From: Amphiura filiformis
Taxonomy: Eukaryota; Echinodermata; Ophiuroidea; Amphilepidida; Amphiuridae
Length of the DNA: 64,000 nucleotides
NCBI RefSeq assembly: GCF_039555335.1
Contig: NW_027305496.1
Coordinates: 62,001 to 126,000 of the forward strand
Direction of reading: 5' to 3'
The notes under the pieces: generated by a model
Seen by the model: the letters and a program-made list of their open reading frames with translations, nothing else
Databases searched by the model: none
What the model was told of the DNA's origin: nothing
Position numbers and translations under genes: made by a program
Shown: in pieces, positions 44,507-56,379 of the stretch
How the letters are laid out: each line of letters begins with the position of its first letter
Numbering within the stretch: position 1 is the first letter of the stretch

Positions 44507-47500
44507 TTATATAAACTACTTGCTATCAGCAGTAGATATGAACTTTGATAAACTACTGTAAAAGTCAATATTTTCACGAGAAGATATTTTCGAGAGATAT
44601 ATTGCGCGAGAATTAAATTTCACGGTTTTGATATTGATACAATAGAAACCTAATGCAAAAGGTTATTTTTATTTTCGCGATTTTATGTCCACTCGCGAAA
44701 TTCGTGAAAATAAAAACCTCGCGAAAATTTCTACTTTTACAGTACCTGATATCATTAGTAGATGTGAGCATTGATAAACTACCTGATATCAACAGTAGAT
44801 GTGAGCATTGATAAACTACCTGATATCAGCAGTAGATGTGGGCATTGAAAAACTACCTGATATCATCAGTAGATGTGGGCATTGATAAACTATCTGATAT
44901 CAGCAGTAGATGTGAGCATTGATAAACTACCTGATATCAGCAGTAGATGTAGGAATTGAAAAACTACCTGATATCATCAGTAGATGTGGGCATTGATAAA
45001 CTACATGATATCAACAGTAGATGTGAGCATTGATAAACTACCTGATATCAGCAGTAGATGTGGGCATTGATAAACTACATGATATCAAGAGTAGATGTGA
45101 GCATTGATAAACTACCTGATATCAGCAGTAGATGTGGGCATTGATAAACTACCTGATATCATCAGTAGATGTGGGCATTGATAAACTATCTGATATCAGC
45201 AGTAGATGTGAGCATTGAAAAACTACCTGATATCATCAGTAGATGTGGGCATTGATAAACTATCTGATATCAGCAGTAGATGTGAGCATTGATAAACTAC
45301 CTGATATCATCAGTTGATGTGGGCATTGAAAAACTACCTGATATCATCAGTTGATGTGGGCATTGATAAACTACCTGATATCAAGAGTAGATGTGAGCAT
45401 TGATAAACTACCTGATATCAGCAGTAGATGTGGGCATTGAAAAACTACCTGATATCATCAGTAGATGTGAGCATTGATAAACTACCTGATATCATCAGTA
45501 GATGTGGGCATTGATAAACTATCTGATATCAGCAGTAGATGTGAGCATTGAAAAACTACCTGATATCAGCAGTAGATGTGAACATTGAAAAACTACCTGA
45601 TATCATCAGTAGATGTGGGCATTGATAAACTATCTGATATCAGCAATAGATGTGAGCATTGATAAACTACCTGATATCATCAGTAGATGTGGGCATTGAT
45701 AAACTACATGATATCAACAGTAGATGTGAGCATTGATAAACTACCTGATATCAGCAGTAGATGTGGGCATTGATAAATACCTGATATCAGCAGTAGATGT
45801 GAACATTGAAAAACTACCTGATATCATCAGTAGATGTGGGCATTGATAAACTACATGATATCAACAGTAGATGTGAGCATTGATAAACTACCTGATATCA
45901 GCAGTAGATGTGGGCATTGATAAATACCTGATATCAGCAGTAGATGTGAACATTGAAAAACTACCTGATATCATCAGTAGATGTGGGCATTGATAACTAC
46001 CTGATATCAACAGTAGATGTGAGCATTGATAAACTACCTGATATCAGCAGTACATGTGAGCTTTGAAAACTACCTGATATCAGCAGTAGATGTGAACATT
46101 GAAAAACTACCTGATATCATCAGTAGATGTGGGCATTGATAAACTATCTGATATCAGCAGTAGGTGTGGGCATTGATAAACTACATGATATCAACAGTAG
46201 ATGTGAGCATTGATAAACTACATGATATCAACAGTAGATGTGGGCATTGATAAACTACCTGATATCAGCAGTAGATGTGAGCATTGATAAACTACCTGAT
46301 ATCAACAGTAGATGTGAGCATTGATAAACTACCTGATATCAACAGTAGATGTGAGCATTGATACACTACCTGATATCATCAGTAGATGTGGGCATTGATA
46401 AACTACCTGATATCAACAGTAGATGTGAGCATTGATAAACTACCTGATATCAGCAGTAGATGTGGGCATTGAAAAACTACCTGACATCAGTAGTAGATGT
46501 GAGCATTGAAAAACTACCTGATATCAGCAGTAGATGTGAGCATTGATAAACTACCTGATATCAGCAGTAGATGTGAGTATTGAAAAACTACCCAATATCA
46601 GCAGTAGATGTGAGCATTGATAAACTACCTGCCATCAGCAGTAGATGTGAAAATTGATAAACTACCTGATATCATCAGTAGATGTGGGCATTGATAAATT
46701 ACCTGATATCAGCAGTAGATGTGGGCATTAAAAAACTACCTGATATCATCAGTAGATGTGAGCATAGATAAACTACCTGATATCAGCAGTAGATGTGAGC
46801 ATTGATAAACTACCTGATATCAGCAGTAGATGGGAGCATTGATAAACTACCTGATATCAGCAGTAGATGGGAGCATTGATAAACTACCTGATATCAGCAG
46901 TAGATATGAGCATTGATAAACTACCTGATATCAGCAGTAGATGGGAGCATTGATAAACTACCTGATATCAGCAGTAGATGTGAGCATTGATAAACTACCT
47001 GATATCAGCAGTAGGTGGGAGCATTGATAAACTACCTGATATTAGCAGTAGATGTGAGCATTGAAAAACTACCTGATATCAGCAGTAGATGTGAGCATTG
47101 ATAAACTACCTGATATCAGCAGTAGATGTGAGTATTCATAAACTACCTGATATCAGCAGTAGATGTGAACATTGATAAACTACCTGATATCAGCAGTAGA
47201 TGTGAGCATTGATAAACTACCTGATATCAGCAGTAGATGTGAACATTGATAAACTACCTGATATCAGCAGTAGATGTGAGCATTGATAAACTACCTGATA
47301 TCAGCAGTAGATGTGAGCATTGATAAACTACCTGATAGCATCAGTAGATGTGAGCATTGGTAAACTACCTGATATCAGCAGTAGATGTGGGCATAGATAA
47401 ACTACCTGATATCATCAGTAGATGTGAGCATTGATAAACTACCTGATATCAGCAGTAGATGTGAGCATTGAAAAACTACCTGATATCAGCAGTAGATGTG

Positions 47501-48489
47501 AACATTGATAAACTACCTGATATCAGCAGTAGATGTTGAGCATTGATAAACTACCTGATATCAGCAATTGATGTGAGCATTGATAAACTACCTGATATCA
47601 GCAGTAGATGTGAGCATTGATAAACTACCTGATATCAGCTGTAGATGTGAGCATTGATAAACTACCTGATATCAGCAGTAGATGTGAGCATTGATAAACT
47701 ACCTGATATCAGCAGTAGATGTGAGCATTGATAAACTACCTGATATCATCAGTAGATGTGGGCATTGATAAAATACATGATATCAACAGTAGATGTGAGC
47801 ATTGATAAACTACCTGATATCATCAGTAGATGTGAGCATTGATTAATTACCTGATATCAGCAGTAGATGTGAGCATTGAAAAACTACCTGATATCAGCAG
47901 TAGATGTGAGCTTTGATAAACTACCTGATATCAGCAGTAGATGTGAGCATTGATAAACTACCTGATATCAGCAGTAGATGTGAGCATTGAAAAACTACCT
48001 GATATCAGCAGTAGATGTGAGCATTGAAAAACTACCTGATATCATCAGTAGATGTGAGCATTGAAAAACTACCTGATATCACCAGTAGATGTGAGCATTG
48101 ATAAACTACCTGATATCAGCAGTAGATGTGAGCATTGATAAACTACCTGATCAGCAGTAGATGTGAACATTGATAAACTACCTGATATCAGCAGTAGATG
48201 TGAACATTGATAAACTACCTGATATCAGCAGTAGATGCGAGCATTGAAAAACTACCTGATATCACCAGTAGATGTGAGCATTGATAAACTACCTGATATC
48301 AGCAGTAGATGAGCATTGATAAACTACCTGATATCAGCAGTAGATGTGAGCATTGATAAACTACCTGATATCATCAGTAGATGTGGGCATTGATAAAATA
48401 CATGATATCAACAGTAGATGTGAGCATTGATAAACTACCTGATATCATCAGTAGATGTGAGCATTGATTAATTACCTGATATCAGCAGT
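44507..48489. repeat. 37-bp satellite array, left block
   Basis: About 100 head-to-tail units with consensus CTACCTGATATCAGCAGTAG then ATGTGAGCATTGATAAA. Most units contain the perfect palindrome CTGATATCAG. Variants (CATCAG, CAACAG, GGGCATT, AACATT) recur in blocks. The unit length is not divisible by 3 and every frame has stops, so it is not coding. Confidence 0.96.
44556..44742. mobile_element. 187-bp MITE with TIR CTGTAAAAGT inserted at a TA in the satellite
   Basis: Inserted as AAAC-TA-CTGTAAAAGT...ACTTTTACAG-TA-CCTGATATC. Removing it and one TA restores the satellite phrase AAACTACCTGATATC, which proves the TA target duplication (mariner-type). Confidence 0.82.
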
Positions 48490-49849
48490 TTTGATTTGAT
48501 TTGATTTGAGTTTATTAAGCATATCATCGTAAGAGTCAAATAACATATTGCACAGAACATAAATACAAGAACATAGTTATTATAAAATACAAATTAAAAC
48601 ATAAAAATTGACACGATAATACGCCAAGGATATCCCTTAAAGTCAGAGACTTATTTCCAAAGGGTCCTTATAAATAACAATGAAAATATATATATATTAC
48701 AACTATTTAAAACATGAAACACCTAAGTTACAATATTAAAAACTATATAACCATGTGGTCTAAGAGGATAATTTTAGCATCTTTTTTAAACCTTGATTTT
48801 ATATTGCACAATTTGACATTTTCGGGAAGTTTGTTCCAATCATGGATTGCATTGTAAAAAAGGAAGCAGAATCTGCTGTTTTGATTTTTGGAACTTGGAA
48901 GTTAAAATTGCTACCCCTAGTGTTATAACGATGAAGATGAGATAATTTGACAAAGTTTTCTTTCATATAGCTTGGGCAAACATCATGAAAAATATTAAAA
49001 CATGGTTCAAACGGAGCTGCTCAGCCCTTGTTCTGATATTCGTGATACCTAAATCCTGAAAGTCAGCTTGGTCAATATGATACATGTGATCTTTTCCCAG
49101 GATAAATCTGATAACTTTGTTCTGAGCTCGCTGCAATCTGATTGAATGATATTTAGAAATGGCACAATACCAGGAGGAAATAGAATAATCAAACAGGCAC
49201 AAAACAAGAGCTGAGCAGACCATTTTTTCACTTTTTGATTAAAAAATTTGCTTGTCTGTAGAGGAATTTCAAACGAGAATTAACTTGTTTCACAATTTTG
49301 GTTGCAATTTCCTCACCATCAAGAAACTGATTAAGTTCTAGACCAAGATAAACAACAGTATGCTTAGACTTAATTATTTGACCATTGTTAAGAATGATAG
49401 AAAAATCAGAAACATTATTGACCTTACGCTCGATCCAAAGAGAATCAGTTCAGTTTTACCTGTGTGCAGAGAGAGATTATTTTCTATAAGCCATTTATTG
49501 CAGCTCTCCAAGTTATCACGAAGAACATGACTGATTCTCTCTGGATCTTTGTCGGAATATATCAAAGCACTGTCATCAGCATACTGCAACATAATACAAT
49601 TAATAGAAGTGGACATGTCATTAACATAGCATAGGAATAAAAGAGGACCTAAAATACTGCCTTGGGGAACTCCGCATGTTATGACAAGAGGATCCGACTC
49701 AACCCCACCAATTTGAACAATTTGTTTACGATCACAAAGATAAGATTCAAACCAGGCTGTGGACTTAACACCCATGGCAGACAGTTTGTTACACAAGATT
49801 TTATGGTCAACACTGTCAAAAGCCTTCTGGATATCTAATAAAATCATCC
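48490..49849 (-). mobile_element. 5'-truncated non-LTR retrotransposon (CR1/L2-like RT) inside the satellite
   Basis: Minus-strand reading gives RT motifs DIQKAFDSVDH, CGVPQGSILGPLLF and LQYADDSALIYSD (49840-49560), then after frame breaks YLGLELNQFLDGEEIATKIV and RLQRAQNKVIRFI. The 3' end is a CAAAT repeat (TTTGATTTGATTTG on the plus strand at 48490). It starts within RT, so it is a 5'-truncated, frame-shifted copy. The 4-bp CAGT on both sides (48486-48489, 49850-49853) fits a short target duplication. The satellite continues in register on the other side. The clade is a guess. Confidence 0.85.
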
Positions 49850-50981
49850 CAGTAGATGTGAGCATTGAAAAACTACCTGATATCAGCAGTAGATGTGAGC
49901 TTTGATAAACTACCTGATATCAGCAGTAGATGTGAGCATTGATAAACTACCTGATATCAGCAGTAGATGTGAGCATTGAAAAACTACCTGATATCAGCAG
50001 TAGATGTGAACATTGATAAACTACCTGATATCAGCAGTAGATGCTGAGCATTGATAAACTACCTGATATCAGCAATTGATGTGAACATTGATAAACTACC
50101 TGATATCAGCAGTAGATGTGAGCATTGATAAACTACCTGATATCAGCTGTAGATGTGAGCATTGATAAACTACCTGATATCAGCAGTAGATGTGAGCATT
50201 GATAAACTACCTGATATCAGCAGTAGATGTGAGCATTGATAAACTACCTGATATCATCAGTAGATGTGGGCATTGATAAAATACATGATATCAACAGTAG
50301 ATGTGAGCATTGATAAACTACCTGATATCATCAGTAGATGTGAGCATTGATTAATTACCTGATATCAGCAGTAGATGTGAGCATTGAAAAACTACCTGAT
50401 ATCAGCAGTAGATGTGAGCTTTGATAAACTACCTGATATCAGCAGTAGATGTGAGCATTGATAAACTACCTGATATCAGCAGTAGATGTGAGCATTGAAA
50501 AACTACCTGATATCAGCAGTAGATGTGAGCATTGAAAAACTACCTGATATCATCAGTAGATGTGAGCATTGAAAAACTACCTGATATCACCAGTAGATGT
50601 GAGCATTGATAAACTACCTGATATCAGCAGTAGATGTGAGCATTGATAAACTACCTGATCAGCAGTAGATGTGAACATTGATAAACTACCTGATATCAGC
50701 AGTAGATGTGAACATTGATAAACTACCTGATATCAGCAGTAGATGCGAGCATTGAAAAACTACCTGATATCACCAGTAGATGTGAGCATTGATAAACTAC
50801 CTGATATCAGCAGTAGATGTGAGCATTGATAATCTACCTGATCAGCAGTAGATGTGAACATTGATAAACTACCTGATATCAGCAGTAGATGTGAACATTG
50901 ATAAACTACCTGATATCAGCAGTAGATGTGAGCATTGATAAACTACCTGATATCAGCAGTAGATGTGAGCATTGATAAACT
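49850..50981. repeat. 37-bp satellite array, right block
   Basis: About 30 units continuing the left block in register across the retrotransposon. It shares rare variants with 47455-48300 (CAGCTGTAG, GAGCTTTG, GATTAATTACC, ACCTGATCAGCAG), which shows a duplicated block of about 0.85 kb. Confidence 0.95.
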
Positions 50982-51249
50982 GAGATACTAGTCGGTCTGA
51001 TATTTACAATTTTTAGGCCTTTTTGTACCTTTTTTGACAATTTTTGTCAAAGTTTCCCCCATTGAAAGTTGCCTTGTCTTGTTGCTGTTGCATTCATTTG
51101 CCCTCGAAAAGGTCCTGGCTACGCCACTGCATGCTTACTTGATTTTCATTTTTGTTTGTTTCATAATAATATTATTATGAGTATTATAATAATAATATTA
51201 TGACAAGATAATCATCTCTGATTATACAAACTTGTACTTTGACCCATTG

Positions 51250-51434
51250 GGCTATTCTAGTTGAAATCCACACACCCCCTATGGAAGACATGACCTGTAT
51301 CCCCCACACAGGAAGTGTGAATTTCAAATGGCATCACATGAAATGGTGGCTCTATTTGACATCTACATCCCCTGTGTGGGAGATTAAGGTCATGTCAATT
51401 TCATAGGTGTATAGATATCAACTGGAATAGCCCA
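51250..51434. mobile_element. CTATTCC-family palindromic MITE, copy 5
   Basis: GGGCTATTCTAGTTGAAATC at the left, ATATCAACTGGAATAGCCC at the right. Confidence 0.8.
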
Positions 51435-51442
51435 TTTGGCTT

Positions 51443-51660
51443 TGTACTGTAAAAGTGGAATTTTTTGCGTGATTGATTTTTTCGCACTTTGCCCATTTTT
51501 AACTGTTTTCCTTGTTTTTAAATTCGCGATACTCCGTTTCCTTACATTGACATAAAACACAAAAGGAATATATTCGCATGTTGTTATTTTCACGGTAGCA
51601 GCTTGGAACGCAAAAAGCATGAAAATAAATGTAGCATGAAAATTTCTGCTTTTACAGTGA
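51443..51660. mobile_element. MITE with TIR TACTGTAAAAGTGGAA
   Basis: Left GTACTGTAAAAGTGGAATTT, right AAATTTCTGCTTTTACAGTG; same family as 44556-44742. Confidence 0.75.
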
Positions 51661-51689
51661 GATACTGCGACATAATGCTTGATCAACAA

Positions 51690-52208
51690 TTCATAACCTC
51701 ATTAATAAACGCGATGCGTGCGATCCAATCATATTTTATTATTTGTGAAAACGCAAACGCAAATCGAGGTCATTAATATCTCACAATTGACCGCAAAATG
51801 CGTAATTGTTCCAATGTCGCACACAATTGACTTCTGCGTATGCGTCCAACAAACTGCGCTGCTGGCTGCCAGATTTGGATTGCGCGCTACCATATTTGCA
51901 CAGATTCTGATACGCACTTTTGTTATTGGTCGTTTTGTTTTAGCCTGATCGATTTGGGGAAAGGGAAGATGTAAAAATTTTTTATTTTTACAAACTTTTG
52001 AGGAAAATTTTGTGTTATTTTGTAAATTTAAAAGATCAAAGTGACGGTTATGAATGAGGTTAATAATTTTGCATCGGTTATATGTCGGGCATTGTGAAAA
52101 ATCTAAACATTTTTCTTTGGACCTCAGAATATCCCTCGGTTCCAAAGGCAAAATGTTTAGATTTTTCACAATGCCCTCCAAATAACCGATGCGCAGTTAT
52201 TAACCTCT
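51690..52208. mobile_element. Repeat with long inverted stem, copy B
   Basis: Begins CAATTCATAACCTCATTAAT and ends GTTATTAACCTCTAA; matches 23287-23850 with small deletions. Confidence 0.75.
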
Positions 52209-52215
52209 AAGTAGT

Positions 52216-53314
52216 ATATCGCTCATTCTACAAAATCCGGTGCCAATAGCCTTTTTTCCATTCTTTGGTCCACAAAAACTTTGTCGAGCATTTAGGGCAT
52301 CAAATATGTTGTTTTTCTGGTAGAACTCAACGAGATCTACACGGACATATATAGTTTTCCATACTTTAAATGCTTTCTTCAGCCTGATTAACCCTTGCAA
52401 AGGCTCAAAAAACGCTAAAAATGCTTTCCACAGCTCAAGTGTCACATCTAACCCTGAATATTTTCTTTGAATAAATGCGATTTCTTTACATATTTGTTGT
52501 TTTTAATTAGATAACGCACCATCATATTGTTTATCAACATTATTTTTTAGTGATTAAAATGTCTTTGTGTAATTCTAAAATAAATTGCACTTTCCACCAA
52601 AACGCTGTCAGCTACAGTACCCCTTTTTAACACACGTTATTGGAAAGAAGTAAAACAGAGGTATCAATGTAATTTGCGTTTTTTGAAAGGAAACACTCAC
52701 AGGTTTTTAAAACTCACAGTAAAAATCGTGATGCTGTAGCATTTTTGGCATATAAATGTTGTAAACATTGAAATTTCGACCGACCATGTTAAGATTGGTG
52801 AGCTACGTTACCAGGATTCTATAGTATGCACTTGTATTACATGTACTTCCTAATAATATGTGAAAGCTACCAGTGGTCGAACCCCATTTATATTAGAATT
52901 AACCGGCATAACATTCTAACGTCGCAAATCACATTAAAAACATTAAAAACCAGTGAACTACGTTACTGTGAGCTACGTTACACACTCATTTAAGCATCTT
53001 CAAAACTTCTATGAAATGGTGAAATCTGTTTTACATTTCACTCAAGTGATCTTTAATTTGCTTTTTATGACCTTGGATTGAGTAAAACCAGCCCATTTTA
53101 TAGTCGGTAACGTAGCTCACATTACATTGAGTTTTAGTGTTAAAAAACATACTTCCTGAAAGAAAAATATGCAAGTGGTGTTGGCAATTTTTTACATCTG
53201 AAAGTAGTGATACATTTACTTTTAAAAAACACAAAAAGCAGATCTTTTTGAACAACTTTTATTTTTTCAATTTTTTTAGTGGATTGGCACCGGATTTTGT
53301 AGAATGAGCGATAT
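52216..53314. mobile_element. 1.1-kb element with perfect 32-bp TIRs upstream of the TRIM-like gene
   Basis: 52216-52247 (ATATCGCTCATTCTACAAAA then TCCGGTGCCAAT) is the exact inverse of 53283-53314. It contains four copies of GTGARCTACGTTAC (about 52799, 52953, 52968, and inverted at 53106). No transposase frame was recognised. Its right end lies 48 bp before the TRIM-like ATG. Confidence 0.85.
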
Positions 53315-53362
53315 GCAAATATAGGCCTGTTGTTCCTGTTCTGCCAAATTAACTAACCAATA

Positions 53363-53616
53363 ATGGGCAACACTAAATCTTCACTGGATCTAACTAAATG
53401 CAGTATATGTGAAGACATCATCACTGATCCACGAAGCCTGCCATGTTTGCACACATTTTGTTTAACTTGTCTACAAGAATGGACGTCTAATTCCAAACAT
53501 GCTGTAGACAGCATTGATTGTCCACATCCAGAGTGCAGAAAGACGATTCAAATACCAGTGGAAGGAGTTGACGGGTTTCCAGTTAACTTCCTTATTTTAA
53601 GCTTGATCAACAGAAG
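53363..53616 (+). CDS. TRIM-like exon 1: RING finger
   Basis: 254 bp, ATG in the context AATAATGGGC, donor AG|GTACAATG. Carries the whole RING: KCSICEDI, PCLHTFCLTCLQEW and CPHPEC. An alternative donor of identical sequence exists at 53890/53891 because a retroelement insertion duplicated this splice site. Confidence 0.88.
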
Positions 53617-55305
53617 GTACAATGATATTGATTATTCTCAGTCATCGTTAAAATCACAAAGTTTTGAATTTAATAAATCTTTTTAATACTGGAATTTACT
53701 ACTTTTACAACCTGCTTACATTGCGTCTGATATCATCAGATTTCACCAGGCAACGGAACCGCTGGGCTGGTCACCCCAGCGGGTCAGTTGCCTGATGAAG
53801 TCTGATGGTATCAGACGCAACGTAGCAAGTTGTAAAAGTAATTTTACCAGTAAAGTTCCAGTAAAAGATTTAATTCAAAACTTTGAGAAGGTACAATGCT
53901 TTCTTTATAAATCTTTTATAAATCCTCACACTTGACAAATGAAAAATTGTAATCAACTGAAATTTTAAGAATAAGCTTTTTACTACAGAAATCATGAAAT
54001 ACTCCTTTAAATGGGCTATTCAAGTTGAAATCCATCCACCCCTATGGAAGACATGACATCAATCTTCCACAAAGAGATTATGAATTGGGGTAACCTGATT
54101 GGGCGACTCCATTTGAAATCTACACCCCTTTTGTGTGCGAATAAGATCATGTCTTCCATAGGGGGTGTTGGATTCAGATTTAATAGCTCAATAAAAAGGT
54201 CAAGCAATATTGTACGCTTGTTTCTTTATACTCAATTCACCTTTTCGGTAAATCCCATAAGCCTTTACGAGTACACCTGAGATGTCATTTGACGTCACGC
54301 CGACTTGCAATGCACAGTAACAATGTTTGATAAACGATGTGTGCATCAATCAGTGTGACGTCAAATGACGACTTCTCAGGTGTAGTCGCAAAGGCTTATG
54401 GGATTTACCGAAAAGGTGAATAAACCGTCCTCCTAATTTTTAGTTTATGTATTTGTTAATTTTAGCCCACCTTCATCAACAAAGAAACAAAAGTGCGCTT
54501 GCTGCTTGAAAATGAATGACCTAACCAGTAGATGTTTCGACTGCAATGGATTTCTTTGCCAGGCAGGTGCAGACGCCCATCGAACCTTCGCGATGATGAG
54601 GAGCCATAATGTCGTTTCCATTCCGGATCTGGAATCTGGAAAAGTCGATGTGCGCAAATTTCTGAAACCTCCTATCTGCATTAAACACAAAAACCAAAGG
54701 CTTTGGTTGTTTTGTGAAACTTGCAGTGTCTTAATTTGCCAAATGTGCACTGTACTGGATCATTGCAAGCCCGATCACAAATATGTTGATCTTCATGATG
54801 TCATCCAGGAACAGAAAGACAAAATAGGAAACATTGATATTGAATGTAAGAAAGCCATCAGTCAGACTCAGGAAGAGATTGAAAAAGTTCTCAGCATCCA
54901 AAAAGATATGCATGCATCAGTCCAGAAGACTGAAAAAGAGATTGACAAAACGGCACAAAAGTTCAAAAAGTACATCAACCAAATTTGTCAAGAACAGAAG
55001 GAAACGCTGAAGAATTGGGAGAAAGAAGCAACCGAAGATATAGCAAAAGTCAAAGCAACTTAGAAAGCCACAAGTTTAGGCTACAAACAGCGCAGGATAT
55101 GGTGAAGCTGGCTACATCATCAGGATCCGATCATGACATCGCTGGGATGTTCTCGCAACTTACAACATCAGCGGAAGTACTTAGTCGAGAGCTGCCCGTG
55201 ATGGAGAAAACTGAAGTGGATTACCGTGTTCAGTTTGATGCGGACACCAATTTTGGTGGCACCAAACCATTGCTGGGAACATTGACATTTGGCACTGTGG
55301 AGTAA
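53363..55305 (+). CDS. TRIM-like RING / B-box / coiled-coil gene with a frame break
   Basis: Two exons, 53363-53616 and 54466-55305. Exon 1 holds a C3HC4 RING finger (C13, C16, C28, H30, C33, C36, C53, C58), typical of E3 ubiquitin ligases. The split codon AG+C gives Ser85, which fixes the splice. Exon 2 continues with a Cys-rich B-box 1-like segment (CACCLKMNDLTSRCFDC), a B-box 2 (CIKHKNQRLWLFCETC then CQMC), and a long coiled coil (residues about 155-280). The reading frame stops at TAG 55061-55063, but the -1 frame continues at once with ESHKFRLQTAQDMVKL and runs to TAA at 55303-55305. The intact product would be about 365 aa, RBCC-type without a recognised C-terminal NHL or SPRY domain. 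The break may be a one-base deletion, an assembly error or a real truncation. Confidence 0.85.
53612..53898 (+). mobile_element. Penelope-like-family insertion at the TRIM exon 1 splice donor
   Basis: The element 53625-53885 is flanked by 13-bp direct repeats AGAAGGTACAATG (53612-53624 and 53886-53898). The repeat contains the exon 1 splice donor (AGAAG|GTACAATG), so the donor now exists twice. The element matches 614-1010 at both ends (CTCAGTCAT, TTAAAATCACAAGGTTTTGA-like; CCTGATGAAGTCTGATGG) but lacks the coding centre. Confidence 0.8.
54011..54188. mobile_element. CTATTCC-family palindromic MITE, copy 6 (in TRIM intron)
   Basis: GGGCTATTCAAGTTGAAATC at the left; GGTGTTGGATTCAGATTTAA at the right. 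Confidence 0.7.
54236..54424. repeat. Inverted repeat with CRE-like sites in the TRIM intron
   Basis: Left TTCACCTTTTCGGTAAATCC, right GGATTTACCGAAAAGGTGAA. The inner arms contain TGACGTCA-type sites (54291 and about 54357). Confidence 0.8.
54466..55305 (+). CDS. TRIM-like exon 2: B-boxes, coiled coil, frame break at about 55060
   Basis: Acceptor GTTAATTTTAG, then one base completing Ser85 and the frame PPSSTKKQKCACC. B-box 2 lies at about 54679-54790 and coiled coil follows to about 55055. After ACT-TAG at 55058-55063 the homologous sequence continues in the -1 frame (TTAGAAAGCCACAAG read as LESHK). One extra T in the TT run would restore one frame to 55305. Confidence 0.83.
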
Positions 55306-55784
55306 CTATGCAATCATGGTGATCAAACAGAACTGGGGTGGGTGGGGCAGGTGGGTTGGGGTAGACTTCTCCGTAGTCCATTTGCCCACTGTGCATACTC
55401 TGACTAATAATTTTATATAAACCCAGATTGGTATATTGGTAATTTGTGCACACAAACAAATTACTATTACTAGATATGGACAAATGCATTTTGGATTTAA
55501 AACATGGAATTTACATGATTTTTGTTTTGAGGGCTGGGGTGGAGGAGGGGAACAAAAGCCCAAGGCTGGTTGGAATCATGTTCAGGGGCCAATGACATGG
55601 AGGTTTTTCCTACCCAACAACAATTTATTTCTACTTTGAAAAGAAATCAAAAGAAACAATCACATTCTAGTTTCTGTATTTATTATTGAAGTAAAGTTAC
55701 AATACATATATATATGATAAGTACTTATTATATACCATTAAAGCTTTAGTATCAATTATAAAACAGTACTGACATTTTCATATT

Positions 55785-55922
55785 TTAAAATCAAGAGTGT
55801 AGCATAAAAAAAGATGATATTTGTCTCATAATCCTAGTGATAATTTCTAAACTATCACTAGGATTATGAGACCAATATCATCTTTTTTATGCTACACTCT
55901 CGATTTTGATAGGAAAAAGTGG
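55785..55922. repeat. Near-perfect hairpin, ~55-bp arms
   Basis: AAGAGTGTAGCATAAAAAAA then GATGATATTTGTCTCATAAT, and the inverted copy after the loop TTTCTAAAC. Lies 480 bp after the TRIM-like stop codon. Confidence 0.85.
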
Positions 55923-56379
55923 TGATGACGAGGCTGTCTACATGACCACACATCATTTTTGGTAGAAACTACCCCTAAATTAGTCAAATTTGTTTGTAAT
56001 TTGCAATAGATCTGTGTGTCTTTAATACTATGTCTGTTTTGCTCTGTGTATACATTATGGTACTGTGTATTTGATATTAAACAGTATAAAGAGTAAGTAC
56101 TAGGTTTCTTTGGATATAAGGACGAGTACTTCTTACTTATTACACAGGTTATTATAAATGGTAAATATATATCTTTCCCCAGAGAGATGGCAATTTAAAG
56201 TCTCATTCAGTGATCCCAGAGTAAGTGTAAAAAAAATTAAAATTCTTTATAAATTCCTTAAAAGTGAAGGATATAAGTCATTCAAATTGTCATTTGGTAT
56301 TTATGAAATTAAATATTTGGTCCAAAAACGAAGAAAACAACAATATTAACAATGTTGGAACCCCATTCAAATACATTCA

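Noticed and set aside
44507..50981. CRISPR-like regular repeats
   Set aside because: The 37-bp units are directly head-to-tail without spacers and sit in an intron-rich eukaryotic genome; this is satellite DNA.
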